From Streptomyces verrucosisporus (GTDB lineage: Bacteria; Actinomycetota; Actinomycetes; Streptomycetales; Streptomycetaceae): 64,000 nucleotides of DNA. The stretch spans positions 167,670 through 231,669 of the forward strand of contig NZ_JADEYH010000005.1 in assembly GCF_017114865.1 (NCBI RefSeq). The letters are read 5' to 3'. Position numbers and translations under genes: made by a program. A model generated the notes under the pieces. That model saw only the letters and a list, made by a program, of their open reading frames with translations, did no database searches and was not told where the DNA came from. Shown here piece by piece: positions 48,127-55,821 of the stretch (its first letter is position 1; each line of letters starts with the position of its first letter).

Positions 48127-48892
48127 CGGACGTTCTCCCCCCGGGGCGGCCCGTACCTGCGGTGCCGCCCGGTGTCGAAGCGCGCGAACGCCCCGGCGGT
48201 GCCGGTGTCCGCGCGGGCTGACTCCCCTTGTCGTGTGGCCGCGGTACCCGGGGCTCCCCTCCCCGGACGGCGTACGGCGGGCACTGCGGGCGGCCGGCCC
48301 GGCCGGTCTCCAGGAGGAGCTTCCCGGCGCTTCGGACGCCCACCGATATGGTGCGCCATCCCCGGGCCGTGTGAACGCGTCCGGGCCAAGTCGTCGGGCT
48401 CCGTTCACTCTTCCGTGACCGGAATTCACCGGAGCGCAATCGTCCGCGTGCGCCCCCTCGATGCCGTCCGGGGCCCGGTGCCGCCGCCGCACGCTGCATC
48501 GTCATTGGCGTGAACCTATGACGATGCAGCACTCCGACCGGTAAGGCATATGCGCATTTGATATTCATGACACCGGAAGTCGGCTGAATGCCGACGGCCC
48601 GCCTCCGAGGGATATGGATGCCTTCGCGCCGGTTCGCCCCGCCGGCTCCGGTGCCTTCACGGTGCATCGCTCCGATCACTGGACTCTCCGCCCCTGTTCC
48701 TGCCAACCTCTTTGCCGTCAGCGGCCGTTGCCGCCGGTCAGCCATCCGTCCCGGCCGGCCGCACACGGGGAGGCGGCAGGCGGTGCCGGACCCGCGGTGG
48801 ACGGCCGGCGCCGCTCCGGCCCGGTTCCGGCGGGTCCGCACCCCGCCCGGGCCGCGGCCTCGACCGCCCACGACGCACGAGGGGACCGCCCA
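48127..48892. other. 766-base non-coding region upstream of the exopolysaccharide operon
   Basis: No convincing gene is seen. The part 48127-48480 is high in GC and would be the long leader or promoter zone of the minus-strand operon. A strong inverted repeat lies at 48493-48530, and 48541-48590 is AT-richer with GCATATGC and TTGATATT, a plausible promoter area. The remaining bases lead to the ImmA-like gene and show an open frame without codon bias. Confidence 0.5.
48493..48530. repeat. 13-bp perfect inverted repeat (candidate operator or hairpin)
   Basis: Arms GCTGCATCGTCAT (48493-48505) and ATGACGATGCAGC (48518-48530) are separated by 12 bases. The position, about 370 bases before the deacetylase gene and beside an AT-rich patch, suggests an operator or a leader hairpin. 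The binding protein is unknown. Confidence 0.7.
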
Positions 48893-49465
48893 GTGAAGGA
48901 ACGGGAACTGCGCCGACGGTGCAGACGGCTGCTCAACGAACTGGGCATCCGGCCGCCCCTGGACGTGGCCGAGCTCTGCCGCCGCGTGGAGCTGCGGCGC
49001 GGCAGGCCCTTGAAGCTCGTGCCCCACCCGATCCCCGTCCCGGGCCCGTTCGGCCTGTGGATCGGCGCCCCCGCGGCCGACTACATCGTCTACCAGCGGC
49101 AGACCAGCGGCGCCCACCAGCGCCACATCATCCTGCACGAACTCGGCCACATGCTGGCCGGCCACCACGGCGGCCGGCCCGACCACCACGACCGCCACGA
49201 GGAGGAGCTGCTGACCGCGCTGCGCCGCGGCACCGAGCACCTCGCGCCCGGCGAGATCCCCGACCTCGACCTCGACCCCGGCCCGGTACGGCGGGCGCTG
49301 CGGCGCACCGCCTACGACAGCGCGCAGGAACGGGAGGCCGAGACGGTGGCCACGATCATCCTGGAGTGGGCCTCGGTACTGGACCAGGTGGCCCCCCGGT
49401 CGTCCGCCGGCGCCGCGGCGGACCGCATCGGCACCGCCCTCGGCGACCGGCTGGGGTGGCTGTGA
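48893..49465 (+). CDS. ImmA/IrrE-like zinc metallopeptidase (M78-type)
   Basis: The 190-residue protein has a helical N-terminus (RRCRRLLNELGIRPPLDVAE) and a metalloprotease motif IILHELGHMLAGHHGG (His82, Glu83, His86). A downstream helix with YDSAQEREAETVATIILEWA probably supplies the third ligand, Glu. ImmA/IrrE relatives cleave repressors, usually an XRE partner, but none is adjacent here. The GTG start follows GAGGGGACC; an upstream in-frame stretch lacks support. Its stop overlaps the following membrane protein gene (GTGA). Pairing of this family with MAB_1171c proteins is frequent in Streptomyces; the joint role is unknown. Confidence 0.82.
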   Translation: MKERELRRRCRRLLNELGIRPPLDVAELCRRVELRRGRPLKLVPHPIPVPGPFGLWIGAPAADYIVYQRQTSGAHQRHIILHELGHMLAGHHGGRPDHHDRHEEELLTALRRGTEHLAPGEIPDLDLDPGPVRRALRRTAYDSAQEREAETVATIILEWASVLDQVAPRSSAGAAADRIGTALGDRLGWL

Positions 49466-50655
49466 GCCTGCTGCTGTCCCTGTACGGAGTGGGCTCGTTA
49501 CTGGTGCTGGCCTGGATGGCCCACCGGCTGACGCGGGCGCCGCGCGACGTGCCGCTGTGGGCGGTGACGGGGCTGGTCGCCTGCTGGGCCGCGGCGTACC
49601 CCCTCGGACTGGCAGCCGACCGCGAGGAGGTGTTCCTGGGGCTGGCGCCCATGACGTCCCGGCTGGTCCAGCACATCCTGGTGCTGGCCGCGGTCAACTG
49701 CATGGTCTGCTTCTACCTCTTCTGCGCACTGGAGCCCGCCCGGGCCCGCAGGCGCGCCGGCTGGTACGCGCTGGCGCTGATGGGCACGGTGGCCGTCCTC
49801 ATCGCCGCGGTGGCGGCCGTCCCCGAGGGCACCCGTACCCGGGACCACACCGTCACCGGCGTGGCGGTGTTCTTCGTGACGGCCGACCTGTATCTGGCCG
49901 TCGGCTTCGCCCTGGGCTGGATGTGGTCCCGGCGCTACGCGCGCCTCGCCGAGCCCCGGCTGGCACGCGGGCTGCGGATCACCTCGCTCGGCATGGCCGC
50001 GATCGTCGTGGCCGACGCCCTGTTCGTCCCGGCGGTGCTGATGCGCTGGGCCGGCGGCGACGGCGCGCCCGCGTCGCTGGACACCGCGGGCGCCGCGGAG
50101 ACGACGCTGGGCTGGATCGGGGCGGTGTTCTTCCTGCTGCCGGGCACCGTGCTGATCCTGGCTGGCGTGACCTATCCGGCCGCGGTGATGCGGCTGACCG
50201 CGCTGCGCGTGTGGTGGCGGCACCTGCGGGCGTACCGCGGACTGGAACCGCTGTGGACGGCGCTGCACCTGCGGTTCCCCGAGGACGCGCTGCACCGGGT
50301 GCCGGCGCGGCCCTGGCGCGACGCGCTGAGCCCGCGCGGGGTGCACCGCCGCTACTACCGGCGGGCCGTCGAGTGCCGCGACGGCCTGGTGCGCGTCAGC
50401 CCCTACCTCTCCGCGCTCGACGACGACGGCGGCGGGGACGGCGGTGGAGGCGGTGGAGGCGCGGTGCCGCCGGAGCGGCTGGCACCGCGGCTGCGGGAGG
50501 CGCTGAGGGCCCATGCCGAGGGCCGCCCGGTGACCACCCGCGCTGTGCCCGTGGCCGTACCGGCCGAGGGCGGTCTGGACGCCGACGTGGAGCGGCTGCT
50601 GGCGCTGTCACGGGCGCTGCGGGAGGTGGAGCGCGGCGGGCGGGAGGCGGTGTGA
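49462..50655 (+). CDS. MAB_1171c family membrane protein
   Basis: The 397-residue protein has about seven membrane helices in the first 240 residues, beginning SLLLSLYGVGSLLVLAWMAH. A cytosolic domain of about 150 residues follows with VWWRHLRAYRGLEPLWTALH, the pattern typical of MAB_1171c proteins, then a Gly/Asp-rich insert and helical tail ADVERLLALSRALREVERG. The GTG start at 49462 overlaps the metallopeptidase stop. The family is called a putative transporter, but its activity is not shown. With the peptidase it may form a two-component proteolytic sensor module; this is inference. Confidence 0.82.
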   Translation: MSLLLSLYGVGSLLVLAWMAHRLTRAPRDVPLWAVTGLVACWAAAYPLGLAADREEVFLGLAPMTSRLVQHILVLAAVNCMVCFYLFCALEPARARRRAGWYALALMGTVAVLIAAVAAVPEGTRTRDHTVTGVAVFFVTADLYLAVGFALGWMWSRRYARLAEPRLARGLRITSLGMAAIVVADALFVPAVLMRWAGGDGAPASLDTAGAAETTLGWIGAVFFLLPGTVLILAGVTYPAAVMRLTALRVWWRHLRAYRGLEPLWTALHLRFPEDALHRVPARPWRDALSPRGVHRRYYRRAVECRDGLVRVSPYLSALDDDGGGDGGGGGGGAVPPERLAPRLREALRAHAEGRPVTTRAVPVAVPAEGGLDADVERLLALSRALREVERGGREAV

Positions 50656-50694
50656 GGAGCCCGGGGCGAGGCGGACGGCACAAGGGGCGGCCGG

Positions 50695-51309
50695 TCACCG
50701 GCAGACCTGGTCCAGCCGGTCCGGCTTCCGCCGGAACCGCTGGACGTACTGCCGCCCGGACTCATCCTGGATCTCCTGGACCCGCTCCAGCGGCCCGGTG
50801 GGGTCCTGCCCCGGATCGGCGAGGAATTCAAGTGCCCGCGTGCAGCGCGTCGTGGGCCGCCCGGTACTCCCGGTCCAGCGCGACGTCCTCGATCCGGCCG
50901 TGCTGGACAGCCAGCCGCCGGTAGGCCCGCAGTTCCCCTCGCAGCTCCGCCCGCCGCCCGTATCCCCGCTCGGCCGCCTCCCACGCGGACTCCACCGCCC
51001 GCTCGGCCCGTTCGGTACGGTGCCGCAGCTCCTCCGGCGCCCCGGGAAGCCGGGACCGGTCCAGGTCGGCGCCGGTGCGGTGGGCGTGCCGCAGCCAGGC
51101 CAGGTCCATGTGCAGCCGGGTCACGGCCGGGCCGGGGTAGTCCACCCCCGACAGCCGCGCCCTGGCGCGGGCCAGGTCCCGCAGGCGCGCGTCGAGCGCC
51201 TCCAGCCGGCCCGCCAGGGCTCCCGTGCGGTGGCGCAGCGCCAGGTCCTCCTCGGCCCGCCGACCGATCCGGGCGCGGACCTGGCGGCCGCGCAGCGCGA
51301 GGGCGACGC
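50695..51309 (-). pseudogene. Helical/coiled-coil protein, 5'-truncated and frameshifted
   Basis: On the minus strand a clear coding pattern gives a helical, charged protein (RLEALDARLRDLARARARL, YPGPAVTRLHMDLAWLRHAH, ERAVESAWEAAERGYGRR). The frame stops at 50828, but a second frame continues with LEFLADPGQDPTGPLERVQE and QYVQRFRRKPDRLDQVCR up to TGA at 50695. A loss of two bases near 50835 would explain the break. Upstream of about 51310 the coding pattern ends with no start codon, exactly where a plus-strand fragment begins. The family is not recognised. The gene is probably dead. Confidence 0.6.
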
Positions 51310-51529
51310 CGCCGGCGACGGACCGCGCTTCACCGTGGACAGGGTGTGCCTGGAGATGGCCGTCCAGGTCCGCCGCGAGGGCAGCGGCCGCACCGACCTG
51401 CGCATCGGCGTCGTCACGGCCGACCTGGGCGGCGGACTCAGCCGGGACACCACGCACCGGGTCCAGGTGGAGCTGACCCCCAACCGCCCGGGCGGCACCT
51501 ATCTGGTGGGCGGGGAGCCCGGCGACTGA
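51270..51529 (+). pseudogene. Trypco2-domain protein, 5'-truncated
   Basis: About 85 residues match the trypsin-co-occurring domain 2 family: ADLAAAQREGDAAG, DGPRFTVDRVCLEMAVQVRR, LRIGVVTADLGGGLSRDTTH and RVQVELTPNRPGG. The usual first 10-15 residues and a start codon with ribosome-binding site are missing. The only in-frame start, GTG 51230, has no Shine-Dalgarno sequence and lies in bases used by the minus-strand remnant. Trypco proteins usually accompany a trypsin-like protease with an effector domain in bacterial conflict systems; none is present here. It appears to be a leftover of such a system. Confidence 0.65.
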
Positions 51530-51568
51530 TCCGGCTCTCCCGGCCGTACGCCCCGCTAGGGTTTCCCC

Positions 51569-52060
51569 ATGGCAGCGACGCACCTCGTGATCATCGGCGA
51601 CCGGGACGCCCTGAGCTGGGTCGTCACCGCCCGGCGCATGGCCTTCCCCGCCGGCCGTTCCGCCACCCTGGCCGAGGGCGACGAGGTGCTGCTCTACACA
51701 ACGCGCGGCTGCTTCCGCAACCCCACCCGCGACCTCGGCCGGGTCATGGCGAGGGCCCGCGTGGCCGGACCGGTCCGCAGCCTGGACGAACCGGTCCGGT
51801 TCGGCGAGCGCGCCTTCACCGAGGGATGCGACCTGCGCATCGACGGCCTGGCCCCGTACCGCGAGGGCCTGGTGCTGCGCGATCTGGTGCCGCGTCTGGC
51901 CGTCTTCCCCGACCCGGCCTCCTGGAGCGTCCGCCTGCGCCGCACCATCCTGACCCTCCCCGCGCCGGACGCGGAGCTGATCGGCCGCGAACTCGCCGCC
52001 CACCTGCGGCCCTACGCGAACGCCGTGGACGGCTACCACGCGGCGCGGCGCGGTGCCTGA
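51569..52060 (+). CDS. EVE-domain-like (PUA-type) protein
   Basis: The 163-residue protein begins THLVIIGDRDALSWVVTARRMAF and contains LAEGDEVLLYTTRGCFRNP, GRVMARARVAGPVRSL and FGERAFTEGCDLRIDGLAP. These are consistent with the EVE/YTH-like nucleic-acid-reading fold. Known EVE domains bind modified nucleotides in restriction or translation-related roles. No ribosome-binding site is seen; TAGGGT at 51556-51561, about eight bases before the ATG, would suit a leaderless transcript, common in streptomycetes. It stands alone. The C-terminal 30 residues are helical and less conserved. The assignment is moderate. Confidence 0.65.
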   Translation: MAATHLVIIGDRDALSWVVTARRMAFPAGRSATLAEGDEVLLYTTRGCFRNPTRDLGRVMARARVAGPVRSLDEPVRFGERAFTEGCDLRIDGLAPYREGLVLRDLVPRLAVFPDPASWSVRLRRTILTLPAPDAELIGRELAAHLRPYANAVDGYHAARRGA

Positions 52061-52142
52061 CGCGCCCCCACAACGCGTCGGACACCGCGCCGAACCTCCC
52101 CCGTTCCCCCGTTTCTCCCCCGTCCCCCGTTCCGCGCGGACG

Positions 52143-52391
52143 TCAGGCGCTGCGCCTGAGTCTGCGCCGCTCCTCCTCCGACAGCCCGCCCCACACCCCG
52201 TAGCGCTCGTCGTTGGCGAGGGCGTACTCCAGGCACTCGATGCGCCCCTCGCACGACTGACAGATCTTCTTGGCGTCCACGGGAGTTCTGCCCGGCTCCG
52301 GGAAGAAGGGCTCGGAGCCGATCTGCGCGCACAGCGCGCGCTCCCACCATCCGGTCAGCTGCCCGACCGGACCGGAGTAATCAATTGCCAT
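52143..52391 (-). CDS. WhiB-like iron-sulfur transcription factor
   Basis: The 82-residue protein has the four cluster-binding cysteines (Cys21, Cys44, Cys47, Cys53) in the pattern C-x22-C-x2-C-x5-C. The GVWGGLSEEERRRLRR turn and basic tail follow. It is therefore a WhiB family regulator carrying a [4Fe-4S] cluster that partners sigma factor HrdB. The WW pair and DYSGPVGQLTGWWERAL at the N-terminus recall the WblE/WhiB1-like or accessory members; the exact subtype is not assigned. The promoter side carries three TCAACG repeats at 11-bp intervals (52416-52443). Confidence 0.95.
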   Translation of the reverse strand: MAIDYSGPVGQLTGWWERALCAQIGSEPFFPEPGRTPVDAKKICQSCEGRIECLEYALANDERYGVWGGLSEEERRRLRRSA

Positions 52392-52415
52392 GCCGGGAAG
52401 CCTGCCCGGCGCTGA

Positions 52416-52443
52416 TCAACGTTTCGTCAACGTCCGATCAACG
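52416..52443 (-). promoter_or_regulatory. Three direct repeats with 11-bp period upstream of whiB-like gene
   Basis: TCAACG occurs at 52416, 52427 and 52438; on the minus strand this is CGTTGA three times at exact 11-bp spacing, 25-52 bases before the WhiB-like ATG. TTGACG in the middle copy might also be a -35 box. The arrangement resembles direct-repeat operators such as PHO boxes, although the units do not match that consensus well. Confidence 0.55.
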
Positions 52444-52521
52444 CGCGCTGACCGGCCCCCGTCGGCTCCCACCCTCCCACCTCCGCACACCCGCGCCCCG
52501 GGGTTCGCGCCACCGGGCGTG

Positions 52522-53118
52522 TCAGCCCGCGGCGCGCGTGTAGGTGAGGATCACCGCGCCGCTGCCGAGGACCGTGTGGTCGGTGAGCGTCCAGGCACGC
52601 GGATCGAAGGAGGCCTTGCGGGAGAACACCGGGATCCCGTCGCCGATGGTCATCGGAGCGATCTTGAGGATCAGCGTGTCGATCTCGGTGTAGAGGGAGC
52701 CGGCCAGTTCGGCGCCGCCGATCAGCCAGATGTCCTTGCCGTCCTGCCGCTTGAGTTCCCGGACGGTGGCCACCGGGTCGTCGGCGACGAGTTCGACGGC
52801 CGGGTCCGGGCTCTCGGTCATGCTCCGGGAGAAGACCAGATGGCGCAGGTGGGGGTAGGCGTCGGTGACCCCGGCCGCCAGGCCGATCTCGTAGCTGCGT
52901 CTGCCTTCGAGCACGGTGTCGAAGCGTGTGCCCTCCGCTGTGACGGACAGCGCCTGCCGGGCCTGCGCGGGCAGTGTCTCGGGGTACTCGGCCACCAGAT
53001 GCCGGATGTAGTCCTCCGCGAGGGGCCAGAAGCCGTTCGGGCCGGTGGGGTCCGCGCCGTCCGGGCCCGCGATGAAGCCGTCGGGGGTGATGGCGACGTA
53101 GTAGACGAGTCTGCGCAC
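52522..53118 (-). CDS. RibD C-terminal/dihydrofolate reductase-like family protein
   Basis: The 198-residue protein starts RRLVYYVAITPDGFIAGPDG and has the DHFR-like fold of the RibD-C group: TVLEGRRSYEIGLAAG, LRHLVFSRSMTESPDPAVEL, and IWLIGGAELAGSLYTEIDTL, with the NADPH-binding IGGAE loop. The stand-alone family (YwjB/YyaP-like) is usually annotated as deaminase-reductase or DHFR homologue with unknown substrate. It begins at ATG 53118. It lies beside decayed sequence (53119-53750) and shows no operon partner. True folate reductase activity is unlikely because key DHFR residues are not evident. Confidence 0.85.
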   Translation of the reverse strand: MRRLVYYVAITPDGFIAGPDGADPTGPNGFWPLAEDYIRHLVAEYPETLPAQARQALSVTAEGTRFDTVLEGRRSYEIGLAAGVTDAYPHLRHLVFSRSMTESPDPAVELVADDPVATVRELKRQDGKDIWLIGGAELAGSLYTEIDTLILKIAPMTIGDGIPVFSRKASFDPRAWTLTDHTVLGSGAVILTYTRAAG

Positions 53119-53316
53119 GCTGGTTCCCTTCCATCGGTCCGCTGTCGCGGTGCGGCCCGGGCCGCCGGGTGTGGCGTGCCGGGGTGCGGGGCCGCTCGGT
53201 GATCATCGCACCGGGCCGGTCGCGCGGGTGCCGTTCCGCCGATTCCCGCGGGCACTCGCACAGCCGACGGCCCGGCCCCGCCCCCGCCCGGCTGGGACGG
53301 GCGCCGGTGGGGGCCG

Positions 53317-53457
53317 GTGGGGGCGTTCGAGGAGGCCGAGGAGTGGCTGGTCGAGTCGCTCGGAATGTGGTGGCCGGACGCGGACGAGGGCAAACTGCTG
53401 GACGCCGCCACCGCTTGGCGGGACTTGATGACGCGGGCCAGGCGGGGCCACCGGTAG
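53317..53457 (+). pseudogene. N-terminal fragment of a WXG100-like polymorphic toxin
   Basis: A 46-codon frame from GTG 53317 reads FEEAEEWLVESLGMWWPDAD and EGKLLDAATAWRDL. This is the leader pattern (a W, then WP-D/E-D-E-kL...A..W) of actinobacterial WXG100-type polymorphic toxins and T7SS-linked proteins. It stops at TAG 53455 because the sequence changes at about 53430 into the end of the DUF421 remnant on the other strand. The toxin body is gone. The GTG at 53307 is a second possible start but is out of frame. Confidence 0.5.
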
Positions 53458-53727
53458 GCGGCGGCCTCCAGCGCCGGGCTCCAGCAGATGACGGTGGCGG
53501 CCGGCAGGACGCCGTCCGCGATGGAGCTGCTCTCCCCCACCAGGCCTGGGGCGACCACCGCCTGGCCGACCGGCACCACGAGGAAGACGTCGGTGATCCC
53601 GAGGCCGCCGGCCTCGCGCTGTCCGGCGACGCGCACCATCGCCATCCAGCAGGAAGGTGACCGTGCCCCGCAGGAAGGTCCCCACAAGGGGGACGCCGGG
53701 GGCGAAGAGGGTGTTCCAGTCGGGCAT
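53431..53727 (-). pseudogene. DUF421 (YetF-like) membrane protein fragment, frameshifted and truncated
   Basis: The minus-strand start at ATG 53727 gives MPDWNTLFAPGVPLVGTFLR. After a single-base excess near 53650 the reading moves to another frame with MAMVRVAGQREAGGLGITD, VFLVVPVGQAVVAPGLVGES and YRWPRLARVIKSR. Together these follow the DUF421 N-terminal membrane part, including the AGKRELxxL-like motif. At about 53430 the similarity ends abruptly, so the C-terminal domain is absent. No intact copy is nearby. An insertion or deletion joining it to the toxin-like fragment is the simplest explanation. Confidence 0.6.
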
Positions 53728-53758
53728 GCACCGAGACAACCGCCGCCCTGGCGGCCGC

Positions 53759-53830
53759 CCCGCCTGCGACGGGCCGGGCGGTCCCGTCCTCCGCTCGGAG
53801 GGCGGGACCGCCCGGCCCGTCGCAGGCGGG
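53759..53830 (-). terminator. Very long hairpin terminator of the ABC exporter operon
   Basis: Two perfect 28-base arms (53759-53786 and 53803-53830) extended by an inner CCTCCG/CGGAGG form one of the longest palindromes in the window. It starts eight bases after the stop of the minus-strand ABC-2 permease gene. Confidence 0.85.
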
Positions 53831-53837
53831 CCTCCCG

Positions 53838-54692
53838 TCAGACGACCCGCTGCATCGCCTTGCGGTGCCGCTCGGCCATCGCGGCCCCGGACTCGCGGCG
53901 GGCCATCCTGCGCAGGACGGGCGGCGCGAGGAGCAGTCCGGCGACCGCCCAGGCGCCCAGCACGCCCACCGTCTCCAGGTACCGCCAGGACTCGCCGATC
54001 TCGGCGGCGACCGCCACGTCCGGCAGCAGCGCGGCACGCAGGCCGAGGCCGAGCCAGTACACGGGGAAGACCTGTGCGACGAGCTGCAGCCACTCGGGCA
54101 GTTCCGTCAGGGGGAAGTAGATCCCGGAGATCACCACCAGCCCCATCACCGGGAGCATCAGCAGCCCGATGGTGCGCGGGCTGGTGACCAGCGAGCCGAT
54201 GACGGCGCCCGCCGGCAGGGTCGCCAGCAGTCCCAGCGGCACCACCCACACCAGCGTCAGCAGCGCGCCTCCGCCACGCTGGGCGACTCCGTCGACCATG
54301 AACACACCGACGGCGAAGGGGAGCGCCATGGAGACCAGGGCCGTGCCCGAGACCATGACGACCTTGCCGACCAGATGGCCGACCATGCCGTGGGGAACGG
54401 CCTTGGCGCGCAGCAGCGTGCCGTCCTCGCGCTCGGTCGCCAGCAGTTGCGCCGTGGTCATCATCCCGGTGAACGCCAGCGTCATCCCCAGCATGCTCGG
54501 CAGCATGAACGCACCCGCCGAGATGCCCGCGCCCTCCAGCGCCTCGTCCCCGACCAGGAACAGCGGCACGATGAGCAGGACGGTCCAGAGCACGTATCCG
54601 AACACGTCCTGGCCGCTGGTGAAGGTCTGCTTGAGTTCCGTCCAGCCGCGCCGCAGGCCCGTCCTGGCCGCGTACCACACCGGGTTGTTCAT
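53838..54692 (-). CDS. ABC-2 type transporter permease (drug-exporter type)
   Basis: The 284-residue protein has six membrane helices. ATEREDGTLLRAKAVPHGMVGH is the conserved cytoplasmic loop, and SGIYFPLTELPEWLQLVAQVFPVYW the C-terminal ABC-2 signature. Related DrrB-type permeases export anthracyclines and other drugs or lipids. The ATG at 54692 overlaps the stop of the ATPase gene (ATGA), so the two subunits are coupled. It ends just before a very long terminator. The substrate is unknown; no biosynthetic genes are adjacent. Confidence 0.92.
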   Translation of the reverse strand: MNNPVWYAARTGLRRGWTELKQTFTSGQDVFGYVLWTVLLIVPLFLVGDEALEGAGISAGAFMLPSMLGMTLAFTGMMTTAQLLATEREDGTLLRAKAVPHGMVGHLVGKVVMVSGTALVSMALPFAVGVFMVDGVAQRGGGALLTLVWVVPLGLLATLPAGAVIGSLVTSPRTIGLLMLPVMGLVVISGIYFPLTELPEWLQLVAQVFPVYWLGLGLRAALLPDVAVAAEIGESWRYLETVGVLGAWAVAGLLLAPPVLRRMARRESGAAMAERHRKAMQRVV

Positions 54693-55669
54693 CGCGTTCC
54701 CTCCCCGAAGGCGTGTGCCGCCTGCTCGCCGGTGACGTGGCCCGCCTCCAGCTCCCGCACCATCGTCAGATAGGTGTCCTCCAGGCTCGCCCGGCGCACC
54801 TCCAGCCCGCTGATCGCGTCGCCGTGCTCCTCGAAGAGGCGGCGGACGAAGCGGGTGGGTTCGGCCGTCGCCTGCTCGAAGGGCTTCCCGTCCCGCGTCC
54901 AGCGCACGGTGGCCTCGGCCGACGCCTGCCGGGACAGCTCCGCGGCCGGACCGTCGCCCACGATCCGGCCGCCGGCCAGGATGAGGATCCGGTCGGCGAG
55001 CTTCTCCGCCTCGGCGAGGTCGTGGGTGGTCATCAGGACGGTGGTGTTCTCGTCCGCGAGCCCGCGCACCAGGCCGTGGAACTCGTTCCTGGCCTCCGGG
55101 TCGAGGCCGGCCGTCGGCTCGTCCAGGAACAGCAGCTCGGGCCTGCCCACGATGCCGACGGCCACGTCCAGGCGCCTGCGCTGCCCACCCGACAGGGTCG
55201 CGACCCGCTTGTGCGCCTGCTCGGCCAGGCCGACGGCGGCGATGAGCTCGTCGGTGTCCCACGGCCGCCGGACGAGGTCGGTGGAGTACGGCGCGTAGTA
55301 GGCGCCCAGGTGCTCCAGCAGCTCCCGTACCCGCCACTTGCCGTGGTCGCGCCAGGACTGCAGGACGATGCCCAGGCGCGCGCGCCACCGCTCGTCCCCG
55401 TGGGCCGGGTCGGTGCCCAGGACGGCCACGTCGCCGGCCGAGCGCATCCGGAAGCCTTCCAGGACCTCGATCGTGGTCGTCTTGCCCGCGCCGTTCGGAC
55501 CCAGCAGCACGAGGACCTCGCCCCGGCGGGCGGTGAACTCCACTCCCCTGAGCACGTCCTGGGTGCGGTAGCGCATCCGCAGGTCGCGCACGTCGATGAC
55601 CGTGTCGCTCTCCGGCGGGCCGCCTCCTGCTCGGGCTCCCGCTGCGGGTATGGCGTGGTCGGCCGTCAT
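54689..55669 (-). CDS. ABC transporter ATP-binding protein (DrrA/CcmA type)
   Basis: The 326-residue ATPase has Walker A LLGPNGAGKTTTIEVLEGF (about residue 57), Q-loop IVLQSWRDHGKWRVRE, signature ATLSGGQRRRLDVAVGIVG, Walker B LLFLDEPTAGLDPEARNEF, and the switch TTHDLAEAEKLADR. The C-terminal tail (ISGLEVRRASLEDTYLTMV) is of the exporter type. It starts at ATG 55669, 152 bases from the DUF397 gene; a promoter was not recognised in that gap. With the ABC-2 permease it forms a two-gene export operon, likely giving self-resistance or lipid export. Confidence 0.93.
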   Translation of the reverse strand: MTADHAIPAAGARAGGGPPESDTVIDVRDLRMRYRTQDVLRGVEFTARRGEVLVLLGPNGAGKTTTIEVLEGFRMRSAGDVAVLGTDPAHGDERWRARLGIVLQSWRDHGKWRVRELLEHLGAYYAPYSTDLVRRPWDTDELIAAVGLAEQAHKRVATLSGGQRRRLDVAVGIVGRPELLFLDEPTAGLDPEARNEFHGLVRGLADENTTVLMTTHDLAEAEKLADRILILAGGRIVGDGPAAELSRQASAEATVRWTRDGKPFEQATAEPTRFVRRLFEEHGDAISGLEVRRASLEDTYLTMVRELEAGHVTGEQAAHAFGEGTR

Positions 55670-55821
55670 CGGCTCTCCCCCGTCTCTTTCGTGGTCCGCT
55701 CCGCGAGGCGGGGCCGGAGGCTGTGCCCGCGTCCGTGGTCATTGGACGCGCTGTGCGGCCGTGGCCGTCCGTCCGGGTCCTCCCCGGACGGGCACCCTAC
55801 CGAACGGCCCGGCCGCAACCC

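Noticed and set aside
48614..48892. N-terminal extension of the ImmA-like protein
   Set aside because: The 93 in-frame codons show no coding bias and no homologous pattern; GTG 48893 has a good ribosome-binding site.
45827..49240. 1137-aa open frame on the minus strand
   Set aside because: It is a frame-shifted shadow of the deacetylase gene extended through the non-coding gap.
52416..52443. Direct repeats considered as a PHO box
   Set aside because: The 11-bp period fits, but the units (GTTGATCGGAC and similar) do not match the GTTCA-type consensus, so the PhoP assignment is not made.
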